Of a stretch of 64,000 nucleotides of DNA, positions 1 through 11,539 are shown piece by piece. Location of the stretch: assembly GCF_001949145.1 (NCBI RefSeq), contig NW_019091355.1, positions 2,508,209-2,572,208 on the forward strand. Direction: 5' to 3'. The first letter of the stretch is position 1. Every line of letters starts with the position of its first letter. This stretch comes from Acanthaster planci (Eukaryota; Echinodermata; Asteroidea; Valvatida; Acanthasteridae). A program made the position numbers and the translations under genes. The notes under the pieces were generated by a model, which saw only the letters and a program-made list of their open reading frames with translations, was not told where the DNA came from and did not search any database.

Positions 1-1431
1 GTTAAGTAACAATAGTCTGGAATGTGTACAGGGATTGGACATGTTGGGGGGGGTATCCCTCGGTCTCATTTCTTGCTGGGTATACAAAATTTACTAGCTG
101 GAACCCTCGTTACTGTTACATGTGCTCAGTGGGATACTGGGCGCCAGGGTGCATAAAAAGATAAAACGGCGTGTAGATCCTGTTCAAGGGTTACAGTTCT
201 CTGAACCCTTTTAATCATTTAAATGCTACCAGCAGCAGTTACCATGGCTAAGTGATTGTGGGGTCCCTGATCCATGTCAGGAAAATAATTCAGGGATGCA
301 GCGCCTGACTGTATTTATGGCATGGGTGCCACTTTAGCTTCATGACGTCAAACAGAAGGTGTCGAAAATGTCAGTGTGTGAGCGTTAATTTGAAATTAAA
401 TACAAAAGTGTATGTACATGGATAACACATACCAACATGCTCATGGCGTCTTATCCAGGGCCAACCAAAAAAATGCACTCGGTAATCTAACCAATCAGCT
501 CTGACAAACAGTGACGTCAAATAAGCCTGCTGTTTACAACAAATCAATACTTTGCAGGACCAATAAAGTACCAAGGGTACAGGGTACCCAGTACCCTTGA
601 ATTTACCCACATTTTGTGCGCTCAGATTACGTGTACACACAGTGGTGCTTTTTAAAAGATTGTCTGATTGCCTCTTTTTCTTGAAAGTAAGGATCCTCTT
701 TAAAACTCTGGAAAGTTTCCATCTGAACAGTTTTTCAAAGGTCGGGAGTCTGTCCCCAGAGTTCTGCATATGTACAGAGTAGATCACTGTTAATTTTGTA
801 TCATATATATCTTAATGCCCACTATGGGAAAAGAAAATCGTTGAGAGTTTAGGGAGGGTTACTAATCTAGGTCAGTGCAGATAACCCTGCAAGAGACAAG
901 GTACATGTACATGTAGACTGCGTCATTGTTCAGTCTTTATCGGTGTGATAAGTGCGCACACTTGGTCTAATAACATCCCATCAACTCTTGAACAAATCTG
1001 AATTGCGCATTCGGAAGAGATGGGTTGCATTAATTTCACACACAGTCACAACAATCTCAGAACTTCTCACAGCGACATATTTCTAATCGCACGGGACAAA
1101 TTAATAGCCGATTCACAATGAGGATAATCATGTTATCGGTACACGTAGACTGCAAAGGTTGCATAATCAATAGAGAGAATGACGATATGAAGGACAAATC
1201 TACATGTATGTAACAAATCGTATAGGGGAAGGTAGTGTACAGAGTGTGTATGTACATGGACAGAGATTGATGTCACAGAAGTTGGACGGAGAAAGAGAGG
1301 CGGCAGTTTATGTTGAATTCCCAAAGAACTGTCTGGATTTTTGTTAAGCCTAAGCACACAGATTCACACATCGAACACTGACTACACAAATGGGCAGTTT
1401 CAATAACACGTGTACACTGTACATGTGGGGA

Positions 1432-1609
1432 CAGTGAAACCTCATTAATGAGAGCACTGTAAATGTAAGATTCTGCTTAAAACAATGAAATACATGTATT
1501 TAAGTGCCAATCCTTTTGCTTTTGTTTTCATTCCTGAAAATACAAGGTTCCTGTTATAACAAGATAATTTGCCAAGTCGAGAGGACCTCTTATTAACGAG
1601 ATTTAACTG
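1432..1609 (+). mobile_element. short non-autonomous element, CAGT..ACTG family, copy A
   Basis: Begins CAGTGAAACCTCATTAATGA and ends AACGAGATTTAACTG. It shares the internal text CAAGGTTCCTGTTATAACAA with copy B at 3489. The ends resemble pogo/Tigger-type terminal repeats (CAGT.GAACCTC). Confidence 0.7.
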
Positions 1610-1611
1610 CA

Positions 1612-1760
1612 TGTACTGTTCATGTACATGCATGTACATGAACATGTACGCACAATGCACATATACCGGTACACTGTACACATGGTCACATTATACCAAC
1701 ATGTACATACATATACATGTAGGTACATGTACGTACAGTACATCGTATGTACGTATATAC
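1612..1760. repeat. TACATG-type simple repeat block
   Basis: Dense overlapping ACATGTAC/GTACATG words mixed with ACCGGTA. Similar blocks occur at 2222-2290, 5370-5510, 9320-9380, 13308-13380, 16570-16660, 17115-17225 and 18035-18130. Confidence 0.9.
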
Positions 1761-3488
1761 AAGGGAGTGTGAGATTTTCAATAAAACTGTCGGCATAAAT
1801 TATGGAACATTGTGGAGCAGCTGTGTGATGTGAATGTGCATAATTGACAAAATTTGGGTAGTGTATTGAACACCGTATTTGTACAGCCAACTTACTAGTA
1901 CCAAAATGTGAAAGACCTACATGTACCGGTATATGTACCTGTAAAGTTACGTGTATACATCAAGTACAAGTGTACGCACCTGTACGTGTGGGGTGTGTAC
2001 CTACATGTACAACGGAGCACCGGTACCATACTTGCACCTGTACATGTACCAGTGCATGTACCAGTGCATGAACTGTAATACGTAGGTAATGAGCAAGGTC
2101 TCAAATTCACTCCTTATGGAGTTCTGCCACTGCAGCTCAGCTGGGTACTCAGGGCCTGGCATTTCAACCTGGCCAGCAGCAACCTTCACTGGGGAATTCA
2201 CACCAGTCTCCCGCACCTGCATCGAAATGTACATGCACATGTACATTTCGTACGCAGTGTACATGTACGTGCACACGTTCATGGACGTGATGCGGTGGTT
2301 CCGTTCTGCGGGCTTTGGGGAGGGGACCCTGTCATTAATTCTTGACAAAAATATCCCAAGAATGTCATCACGTGTACACGTGCGTAAACGCACCTGCAGT
2401 TTTGATCAAATCTCAAGCCGACCACGTCAATAAAAGAATCAGATTAATTGCATTTTATTCCAGGTAAATTTCTGACTCCATTATTGTGAAATTAGAAGAC
2501 TCATGCTCATGCTGAAGAAATCCGATTAACCAGTCAAAGCACTGTGCATTACCGGTACTTCACAAAAGTCACCAAAAGTTTCCCCAGAAAATCATAAATG
2601 TTTGCATTAATGTTTTGAAGCTAATAATACTGAAAGTGAAGGATTCTGGTAGAGTAGTAAGCACAAACGAACTAACAAATCTGGCTTCTTGGTAGTCCCT
2701 TCATTTGTCTATCCTGCCACTGGAAAAGATCTCCATCCTGACCAAATGACCTGCCTTCATGATATTCCCATGAATTTATGCTAAAATTGGCATACATTGT
2801 GCGTGCATATTAATATTATTTTATTTTGTGTTTTATTTGGTTCAATTTTTTTTTCTCAGGCCCTGTGCACCTCATTGATATCACAATACTAAAATGGCCG
2901 AGGCAGTTTTGGCTGAGTGATATTAAGTTACAGACATTTGACACCATTAACGCAGATTTATTAAGCAATAAATTTCCCAAGTAATTTGGATGGACTGTAC
3001 ATACACAGGGAGACTGCCGAGTGTTTCATGTTGAATTTGCACATACATGTAGTGGTCTGTACCAGTATCTTTCAAGTGGTCCTTCAGATGTTAGTCTGAT
3101 ACGTGTAACTGTTGATCATTTGGAGACCTGCAAGGCCGCCATCTGTTCTGATCTGTAAAGCACCACTGTATTTCAGTGAAGGGCTTGTAGGACTTGAAAT
3201 GCACGTAGTCCTATTGTATACCTGTGGCGATCGTAGATCTGCTGCCAATCGTCTTGGCCTCTTTTTTAACATCCGCGGGAAAGACTCTTACCGTATCTTT
3301 CACACTCCTGTGGCACATGCATCTTTTTTTAAATTTTACACAACCTTCAGCTCTACTGTTACATATCGTTGTACTTTGTAACCTAACCTTCCCTGTCAAC
3401 CTTCAAAATCCACAGAGATCTTTTGGCCCATATACATACATTTACAATGCACAACCTTTAAGTGAGCAAACCAATCTCCAATAGAATG

Positions 3489-3669
3489 CAGTGTAACCTC
3501 GTGAATAAGAGCACTGTTAATACAAGATTTGGCTTTTAACGAGGAAATTTTGAGGTCCCAATCCTTTGTTTTTTTATTGTTTAAATTCCTGATAATATTA
3601 TACAAGGTTCCTGTTATAACAAGGTAATTTCCCAAGTCCGTAGGACCTCTTATAAGGGAAATTCGACTG
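3489..3669 (+). mobile_element. short non-autonomous element, CAGT..ACTG family, copy B
   Basis: Begins CAGTGTAACCTCGTGAATAA and ends GGGAAATTCGACTG. Colinear with copy A over ~180 bp including GAGGTCCCAATCCTTTG and AGGACCTCTTAT. Confidence 0.75.
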
Positions 3670-3744
3670 TAATTTCCAAAAACAGTAACAGAAAAACGTT
3701 CATTATAACTTGGAATCTGATTTTGGCCCATATTGCATGCAAGG

Positions 3745-3803
3745 TTAACCCTAACCCTCCTCAATCCTTCACCTGTTGGAGGATTGAGGAGGGTTAGGGT
3801 TAA
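3745..3803. repeat. 59-bp perfect hairpin, TTAACCCTAA-ended, copy 1
   Basis: Arms 3745-3768 and 3780-3803 are perfect 24-bp complements around an 11-base loop TCACCTGTTGG. Second copy at 46529-46587. Confidence 0.95.
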
Positions 3804-5513
3804 TCTTCCAAGCCCGTTCCGTTTCCAGTGTCCCTTAATACAGTTAGATGGACCGATACATTTGCCGTCTTGAGATCAACTCCGCCTGCATGCTCATGTA
3901 CACGTACGTGTAATTTGCCTGGGCGAGTCACCACAACTTTGTCTCAGGAGTAGAGTCCATCGTGGCTGCCTGGCATGACTCATAAGAATGATATCACCAG
4001 CCTCTGGGCTACTCAGATGATGAGAGGCAAACTCAATGTACTTGTAGTATGCACGGGGCAATCCTTCATCCTGGAAAGTATACATGTACCAACTCTGTCT
4101 CAGTCTATACCAACAGTGGACAATGTACATGCAACGATCACATGCATTAATAATGTAAGCACATTGACACTTTGTAATGTGGTTTCTCTGTAAGTACCAT
4201 CCATTATCATTATTACGGTATCGTTGCTGTGTACCATAACTCGCCTCCCTGTCAGCTTGTCCCATCCTCCCCTCTATTTCTCCTGCTTGGAATAGAAACG
4301 AGTCAACTGTGACTTGATGAGCAGATGTCATTTGAGAAATAGTCTGAAGACAAATGTTACTACCAGGCACTGTACATGTATATCATATCCTCATATATTG
4401 GCCTGTTAAACTTCCTTCAAAGGTTTATGCACGTATGGTACATGTACACGTAATGTCCACGTATATAAAATGCGTAGTTTGTCATGCAACCCATGATGCA
4501 GTGAGAACAGCAAAGGATTTTTGCCCTAATAAATTTTCCCACACTGTAATTGAATTGAATTATCCTGCTGCATGTGTACATACTCAATATAGTTTCCATA
4601 TTTCAAAATCATAAAAGATGCATGGTGTACATGTGCATTAATAGTACTAGCCTGTTGTATATCAAACAGTGCATTGTTTATATATGGGTTATAGTCTGTA
4701 CATTTTATATTGTACACCCTTGGAGGCAGTATCTTCATAATAGCTTCCTGGTATGCCATTTATGCACCCCCTCAAGCATGCTGAACACGACGAGCCCCAG
4801 TAGAAGCCACATCATCAGTGCCTCTGCTGCTGTTTGTATAATGGGCATATGCATATTGTATTAGAGGCTTCAGTGACTTTTCCCCAAATGTAAATATGTT
4901 GGACAGTGTGCGCGCCATGTTATTAACCGGTGCAGTAAAAACGTTCGCTTGTCTTGCTTTGTACATTTATGCATGGGGAGAGGAAACTCGCTTGTTTTGT
5001 GTTAATTTCTTTCTTCACTGTTGTTCTCGTCCTTTTTTCTATTCATTTTCCATTTGGAACGGAGTGATGTACACTACAACACACGATGTAGTTAGTTCTC
5101 ACAGGCTTACATCGTGGAGCTCTTTAACATTCCGTGGAAGGAAGACAGGCAGTCATCCCATTGTCTTGGTGTTGGTCGTCGTGCCAGCGCTCTTGCATTC
5201 AGCCGCTCCTCCGTTTGTGACTTAACCCTCGCCCTCTAGGCATTTTTGCAGCGACCCTCCCTGAGTCACCAGAGATCAAGCATTTTGCAGTTAGCCTTTG
5301 GTACTGCATGTAGCTACGGTGGCTAATAGAGGCCATAATCCCTTAAGTTTTGGGGGCTTTTCAGGTACATGAATGTACGTATTTGTACAATGTTCATGTA
5401 GCGGTACATATATTCGTAAATATGCATTCCACCATGGATGGTTCATGTACATCTATGGTACAAGTGTCCATGTTCCTGTACATGTACATACATGCATGTA
5501 CATGTACATGCAA

Positions 5514-5641
5514 TAGGCCCATCGTACAGTAGGCCCATTGTACAGTAGGCCCATCGTACAGTAGGCCCACCGTACAGTAGGCCCATCATACAGTAGGCCC
5601 ATCATACAGTAGGCCCATCATACAGTAGGCCCATCGTACAG
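5514..5641. repeat. 16-bp tandem array, eight copies
   Basis: Unit TAGGCCCATCGTACAG repeated eight times with no spacers. The copies differ mainly at positions 9-11 (ATCG, ATTG, ACCG, ATCA). It follows directly on a TACATG-rich stretch. Confidence 0.95.
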
Positions 5642-8600
5642 TATTGCAAAGGTACATGTACCGTACGGTACGTTACTTAGCATATTTGCAGTATTCATAG
5701 GGGTACATGTGGGGCACATGGAGGCCTGTGCACATGTGCATTGTACACTGTACATGCACCACTGCTATGGTACACTGGCTGTACAATATTGCACACTTGG
5801 TGTGCTTTACTGCAACGCACAATATTGCAGGCTATTTGGACAATATTTGAAGGGGGCATTCATCAGTGGGTATGCGAAGGTTGAGGATCACATTTTGAGC
5901 GCTGACATGTTTGAGACTCCCAGCTCTGTACGCCGATGGGACATTGTGGCCAGAATATTTTGACAAACACAGTCGCATGATTGATGGTGCTATTCGGTGA
6001 AGAAGTCTTGTGTGCATGTCTGTGGGCTCTGGGCTGAATATGAGCAGGGGTGACCTCAGTGGCATTTCTGTCTTGCGCCCATGCATGGGTGCATTCCTTC
6101 GCACGCGACAGTATGCCACAGGTAATAGGCCCTGGGCTCCGCATCCACATTGTACAGTTTGCTGGGGTGGAAATTTCATGTAGTCACACGTTCATGGACA
6201 TTATACATGTACATATAATGTGTACGTGTACATAGCTGATTGTGCAGATTAGTAACTGTGACGAGGCAATAAAATAATGTGGGAGATAGTAAGGCTTGAA
6301 TGCCACTTTCCAAAAAATGGCTTAAAGTTTAAGATTTAACTTGACGCCCGCCTGGTTTGCTTTAATTGATTGCAAAGTGCCGGAGTTGGAGCCAACAGTC
6401 ATGACAGTACATAAAGGTTTTCATGGCCTTGCATATTTTGTACATTGTCCTCTAGACTCAAGTCAACAAGGTTCTTGTGCACTGTGCCGTGTAATTATGT
6501 ACATGTAGTTGGATGCAAGTATACCAGCTTGGAGACAGTGACTGCTTCTTTTGAAGTGGATTTCTTGATATGAACCTGTTTAGTCAGTTTGTACATGCAC
6601 AAGAACCTACCGTAAGACCATTAAGATAAATTGGGGGAGGAGGTAAAGGGAGGGATGTTGTGCCCTAAAGTTCTGTAAACATCAGACTTTTGTGGTAAAT
6701 GTCACTAAGCCAGAGTAACCTTTTCCCAATTCATGTGTGCCGTTAAGTCAACCATGATCAGCCCTGGAAACTGTCCCTTTAATGCTACAATGTAGATGTA
6801 CTCAGAGAATGAAAGACCTGTCATATGTGGGGCATTTTCCACTCATTCATGGTACCTGCGCCTTTTTTGTCTGAACGACACTGCAAATGTAAATGTACTT
6901 CTTCAGATCTCCATCAATTACAGACGAAACATGAACATTGTTTGAGCATTTTCCTTGTCTAAATAATTCACCCTCCGATTACTTCCACAGTGTCCCTTAT
7001 AAATTGATTTGCCTGCGTACTTAAAAGTTAACAAATGTGGCGCGGGGAGACAACAAGGTTTCTGCTTGGCTTCAATTCAGATATGTATATTCTCTAGGCA
7101 AGACGAAGGAAACTAGCTACAGAGAAAAGGAGATGAGCCAACAGTGAACAAAAGAGGAGGTCCACGGCAGAAATAAATCACTGAATCGTCGGCCTCTGTA
7201 CATGCACGCGTACCTTGGTAGATGCGCGTTCAGAAGAGTCGAAGAAGATGCGGCCCTTCTTGAGGAAGCTCTGCAAATAAGGTGAAGGGGTGCCACTGGC
7301 GCAGGCTCTCCACAGCATCTTGTCAGGTTGAAGTGTGCCTTTCTCAGCAATATAGCAAGTTGTCCGAGGGTTTTAAGTGTCCGTCATTGCAGATGAGGCA
7401 AAATTACTAGAACCATCTGAGGTGCTCCTGAGTACCCGTACAATACATGTACGAGAATCTTACAATTAATAGACAAATAAATGTGATGCTGACACATAAA
7501 TGATGCACATATGCTGTGTTCTGTGCACACATGAGGTGCCAGAACTACATGTAGAGCGCCACACATACTGGAACATGAACATGTGTAAAAGGCCGTTGTT
7601 GGTTCAGTTTACATATGTGTGCAACATGGGGTATGTTGGTAAGCTGCAAAGGTACACTTGTGGACCACTAAAGTTTCTTTGATCCAGTACGAAGATGTCT
7701 CTACAGTGATCATGCGTAGCTGCTACTTTTGAAATTCTGCAGTCATCGTGCTGGACATGTACCAGTGTGCATGAGCTTCATGTACTCTCGGATGGGGACA
7801 TAAATTATTTTTTCTGTCACGAGTCTTGATTGACACGTAAGGCTGTTCTGTTTTCTTCTCATTCGTCATTAACTCAGAGTCGCCCATTAACATTTCCCAT
7901 TTAAGCACTGACATCTTTTTTTGCATCAGTTTGCAAGAGAAAATACCCAATGCACGAAGGGTTTGCTTCTGGAAAGATGTGGGAAGGTTTCCCCATGTGT
8001 GGGAGAATGCAAAGGTTTCCTGGCTGACCTCTTGGTGGTGTGACCGTGAATCACTCACTCACTATTGCATCATGCTCTTGTGGTGTCTTGCCAAATGAGG
8101 GGTTTGAGTCTACAGTTCATGTACCATACATGTACATGTACCTGCTGAAAGTGTCTTGTGCACCTGGCGAAGACCAAGACTTACAGCAAATTTGCGGCTT
8201 GCCAATTCTGACTCACACTTTGGACAGAATTCCCAGAACCTTGCGGAACCATTTCCAAAGACATGCTGGAACTTTTGGTGAGGGAGAAGTTAATTATTAT
8301 GGGTTTTGCCCTTCACACTGATGTAAATATTCATAACATTGTTAACTGAGTGCTGTCCCAGAGCTCTTAAAAACAAAATGCTCATGAGAGCTTTTACTGA
8401 ACCAAACTTGAACTTGACAGTCACCCTTGTAACCTCCCAAGCAGTGCCCAGCGAGTGGCTTGGTTATGAGCTTCCAAGATCCCCCAACCGTTAAGCATGC
8501 CAAAAATGTGAGAATACACAACAAAAAAAGGTTCCCCCACGAACTATCACCTGTTGCTATGGAAACAGTATGGATGGGGTAGCAGACTGTTAGCACAGGA

Positions 8601-9422
8601 GTACCGCCGCTGGGCCCTATAAGCCCCTGCTGAGTGATGGAGGAGAGAGGGAACCTCATACTGAACATGAACACGGCACTGATCAGCTTGGGAATGGTTC
8701 TGGTGATGAACTGCATGGGTGTCATGTAAGGCCAATTTTGTCCATAAACAACCTGCTGTTACAGACTATTGGCTACATATGCTCTGAGTGAGTGCATGGA
8801 GGAAGGAACACCCTCCATGGTGAGTGGGGAGCAGCACAGGTGATAGCCAGACACTGTTCAATTTTTCGGTTGCTGGCTGTTAGTGTGAAAGGTGAAGGTA
8901 TGGAAGTTGTCATTAAAGTTCATTTACAAAATGGGCAGCCTTTCTCTTGTCTTTTCTTGTATTTAAAAAAATGATGACATTTTCTCAATTTCAGTTCAGG
9001 ACAGTCCCTCTTGTGTACATGTACATTGCTTTTTGAAGGAAGGCCATGCCTTCCATTGACCTCTCTACCTCTCCCAACCTTTCTACCTCTTCCACCCTCC
9101 CTTGGATGCATGCTTCAGGTTTGGCTCAGTAAAGAGTGTCTTTTACAATGTTATAAATGTCTCTTTATTAACCTGCAGATGGGATTTACATTGATATCAC
9201 ATTTAAAAAGGGAAACGGTGTCAATGCTCATGTTTCGGTACTTTGTATCACTGGTGCTCTAGCAACAAAAAATCTGAACGGTTAACGTTCTCTTCAGCTA
9301 ATCAAAGCACATCCTCTGGAATGTACATGTACATGTATGTACACTGCTGGACATGTACATTATGTACATGTATGTAAACGCACACAATACAGGAACACCC
9401 ACAATTTGGGCGCTTCACAATA

Positions 9423-9557
9423 GTGCACCACCAAGAGTTTGCAATGCGTTGGCCAATCACAATGGGCGAAATCTGTTGACCCAGTGCACATTTGCAAAGG
9501 GTCGAAAGATTTCGCGCATTGTGAGTGGACAACACGTGCAAACTCTTGAGGGCGCAC
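9423..9557. mobile_element. 135-bp fold-back element
   Basis: Left arm CAAGAGTTTGCAATGCGTTG and CACAATGGGCGAAATCTG pair with the right arm (TTTCGCGCATTGTG, GTGCAAACTCTTGAG). Both strands are open because the arms mirror each other; no protein is implied. Confidence 0.85.
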
Positions 9558-10711
9558 TTCTACAAAATACCCGTATAATGGAGTACAAGTACATGCACTT
9601 GACACATTCAAGAAAATTGAGAAATTTATTCATGTACGTGTAGTCTCAAGAATTTTCACTTCCATGTGTATCTGGCTATACACTTCAGTGTACGTACATG
9701 TACTAGTAAGAGTACTTGTTGTGCATGCATTTGAAGCTAGCAAGTTTAGGCCCAATAAATAGTTATTCCTCGTGCTTCCCAATCTACGTGTACATGTACA
9801 CATATTGTCATGGTGTGACCCTGAAGTTGGGGGTTTTTTTTGAGTGGGAAGGGGAAATTTGGGGAAAAAAGTAAAGTTTGAAATACAGAAAAAAATTGTG
9901 AATTGTGGTTTGAATGTGGTGCCAAAAGGTTCAAGAGACTTACCAGTATGTATGTACATTTACATGTACAGTGCACCGGGTATTTCTGTATACATGTACA
10001 TGTACAACTACATGTATACCGGCTCTAACCTTTGAAGTGTTGTATATATGGTACCGGTTTGTCGTTGGAACCATATTTAAATGCCACCCAGTCTCCCCGA
10101 ATCAGTACAAAATAAAGCCAGAAACATTTTGGCCCACCTGCTGTACCATACCTACAAGTGTACCCTGTCTTTAAGTGGCATCTATACGTAATGGGATTCT
10201 GAACTAATTTTTTGTCCCAACTACGCAATGACGTTGTGTACATACAGTACACTGTATGTACGTACTGAGCCCCCAGCGCATGTATAATGCAGGGAATTCA
10301 CAGCCTACTTCATAAGTAGATACTTCATACCGGTACGTGTATGGCACTCTTATTCCTAATGGCCAGTAGACTCGTTCGTTTTGCCACTTGTGGCTCACAG
10401 GTCAAATTAATCGGGTCCTGTGTAATTACACACGTACCTGGACCTTTTGTTATGACCTTTTTTTTTCTCCTCGGCCCGTAGAGTATCGAGAGAACAAATG
10501 AGAGTCGTATTGATGGATTCTGTGTGCACACTGATAATCACGGTACCAGCAAATTACATGCTCTGTTTGTGAATATTTGACAGTTTTTCGTTTAATTTTT
10601 TCATCATGTGAATGTAGAAATTATAATATTTAATCATAATAACAATAATAGTTCTCTGTGAAGTGTTTACAAATGTACCAGGAACATGTACTGTATTATA
10701 TTTACAAGTAT

Positions 10712-10905
10712 GGTTAAACCATAATAACAGGTCCTTGAGATGTACTGCTGCAGATTACCCTGTTATATAACAAGAACCTTGTATTACTTAGAGTGGAAAC
10801 AATAAGTAAACAAATGGATTGGGACCTAAAAATGTCCTTGTTATAAAAAGAATGCCGTGTTAACTGTGCTCTTATTAATTGCCGTAAATTAATGAGGTTC
10901 GACTG
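10712..10905 (-). mobile_element. short non-autonomous element, CAGT..ACTG family, copy C
   Basis: Reverse orientation: ends TTAATGAGGTTCGACTG and carries the complements of GAGCAC, GGTCCCAATCC and AAGGTTCTTGTTATA. The left edge is approximate. Confidence 0.7.
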
Positions 10906-11371
10906 TACTGTCGGGCAGACTGAATGAATTGTGAATACTGTTGTACATGTACATGTACTTAGTACAGTTGTGTACTTCTCTCATAAATGCCCGGAGCTTC
11001 ATGTACAGTGTAATTCAAGGACTATTTGGGGGCAGTTATGGAGTCTTAGTAAACAGCTGCAGGCATACACATGTACGTGTTTGCATAACCAAGTGTTTAT
11101 GCTATTTTCGTCGGGCCACATGTCGAAAATACTGTTTAATATGAAAGCCATTGCACAGCTGTTCCACACATGTACATTTTTCAAGAAATCGATCGTACAT
11201 GTTGACTGTACTTTAGTTACATACACCTACATGTACTGGTATGGTACGCGGACAGTGAACATGTATTTCTGTCACATTGCTTCAGCTACTGTTTCCTCAA
11301 ACTCAGCTGTAAATTTTATGATCTGCTGCTGACAATTTTTTTGTTTGTCTTTTCTGTGGTGTTGACTGCAG

Positions 11372-11539
11372 GATCCTCGATTCAATTGTGAAATCGACCT
11401 GCAAACAGGGTACAAAACCAGAAGTATGCTGTCTATGCCCATCAAAGCCCCCTCTGGGGAAGTGATAGGTGTGGCGCAGGTCATCAACAAGATTGGCAGT
11501 AAGGACAGGCTTGAAGCCTTCACTGATGGCGACGAAAAG
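11372..11539 (+). CDS. PDE5A-like: PDE5-like exon: GAF-A, second half
   Basis: First exon I can recognise, phase 0 at both ends, 56 residues beginning DPRFNCEID. It contains [13 protein letters not shown] and [12 protein letters not shown], then AFTDGDEK, so the NK..F-x3-DE motif of cyclic-nucleotide-binding GAF domains is intact. Acceptor is TTGACTGCAG, donor GTAAGG. Confidence 0.93.

Larger units (their letters stand above)
1..11371. other. 5' flank / intronic sequence without a recognised exon
   Basis: I read both strands for exons of the phosphodiesterase that starts to be visible at 11372 and found none: no GAF-A first-half motif ending in a DAY(E)-like phase-0 donor. Open frames here are short, rich in Met-Tyr-Thr-Cys-His from translated TACATG repeats, and often open on both strands, which is the mark of repeat sequence rather than coding sequence. 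The missing N-terminal exons are probably left of the window or sit here unrecognised. Confidence 0.6.

Noticed and set aside
371-787. 138-codon minus-strand frame
   Set aside because: No domain, low-complexity ends, no splice context.
2001-2433. Open frames on both strands around 2.1-2.4 kb
   Set aside because: Partly translated TACATG repeats; the 2090-2215 stretch has balanced composition but no recognisable protein.
5514-5641. CRISPR-like array
   Set aside because: Units are directly adjacent 16-mers with no unique spacers, in a eukaryotic genome; it is a minisatellite.
5832-6179. Overlapping open frames on both strands
   Set aside because: Open on both strands in several frames, no recognisable domain; probably old repeat sequence.
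8342-8735. Minus-strand frame with hydrophobic stretches (PKLISAVFMFSMRF, PVLTVCYPIHTVSIATG)
   Set aside because: Looks somewhat protein-like and has CAG/GT-type borders, but no family recognised, no partner exon on that strand, and an overlapping second frame is equally open.
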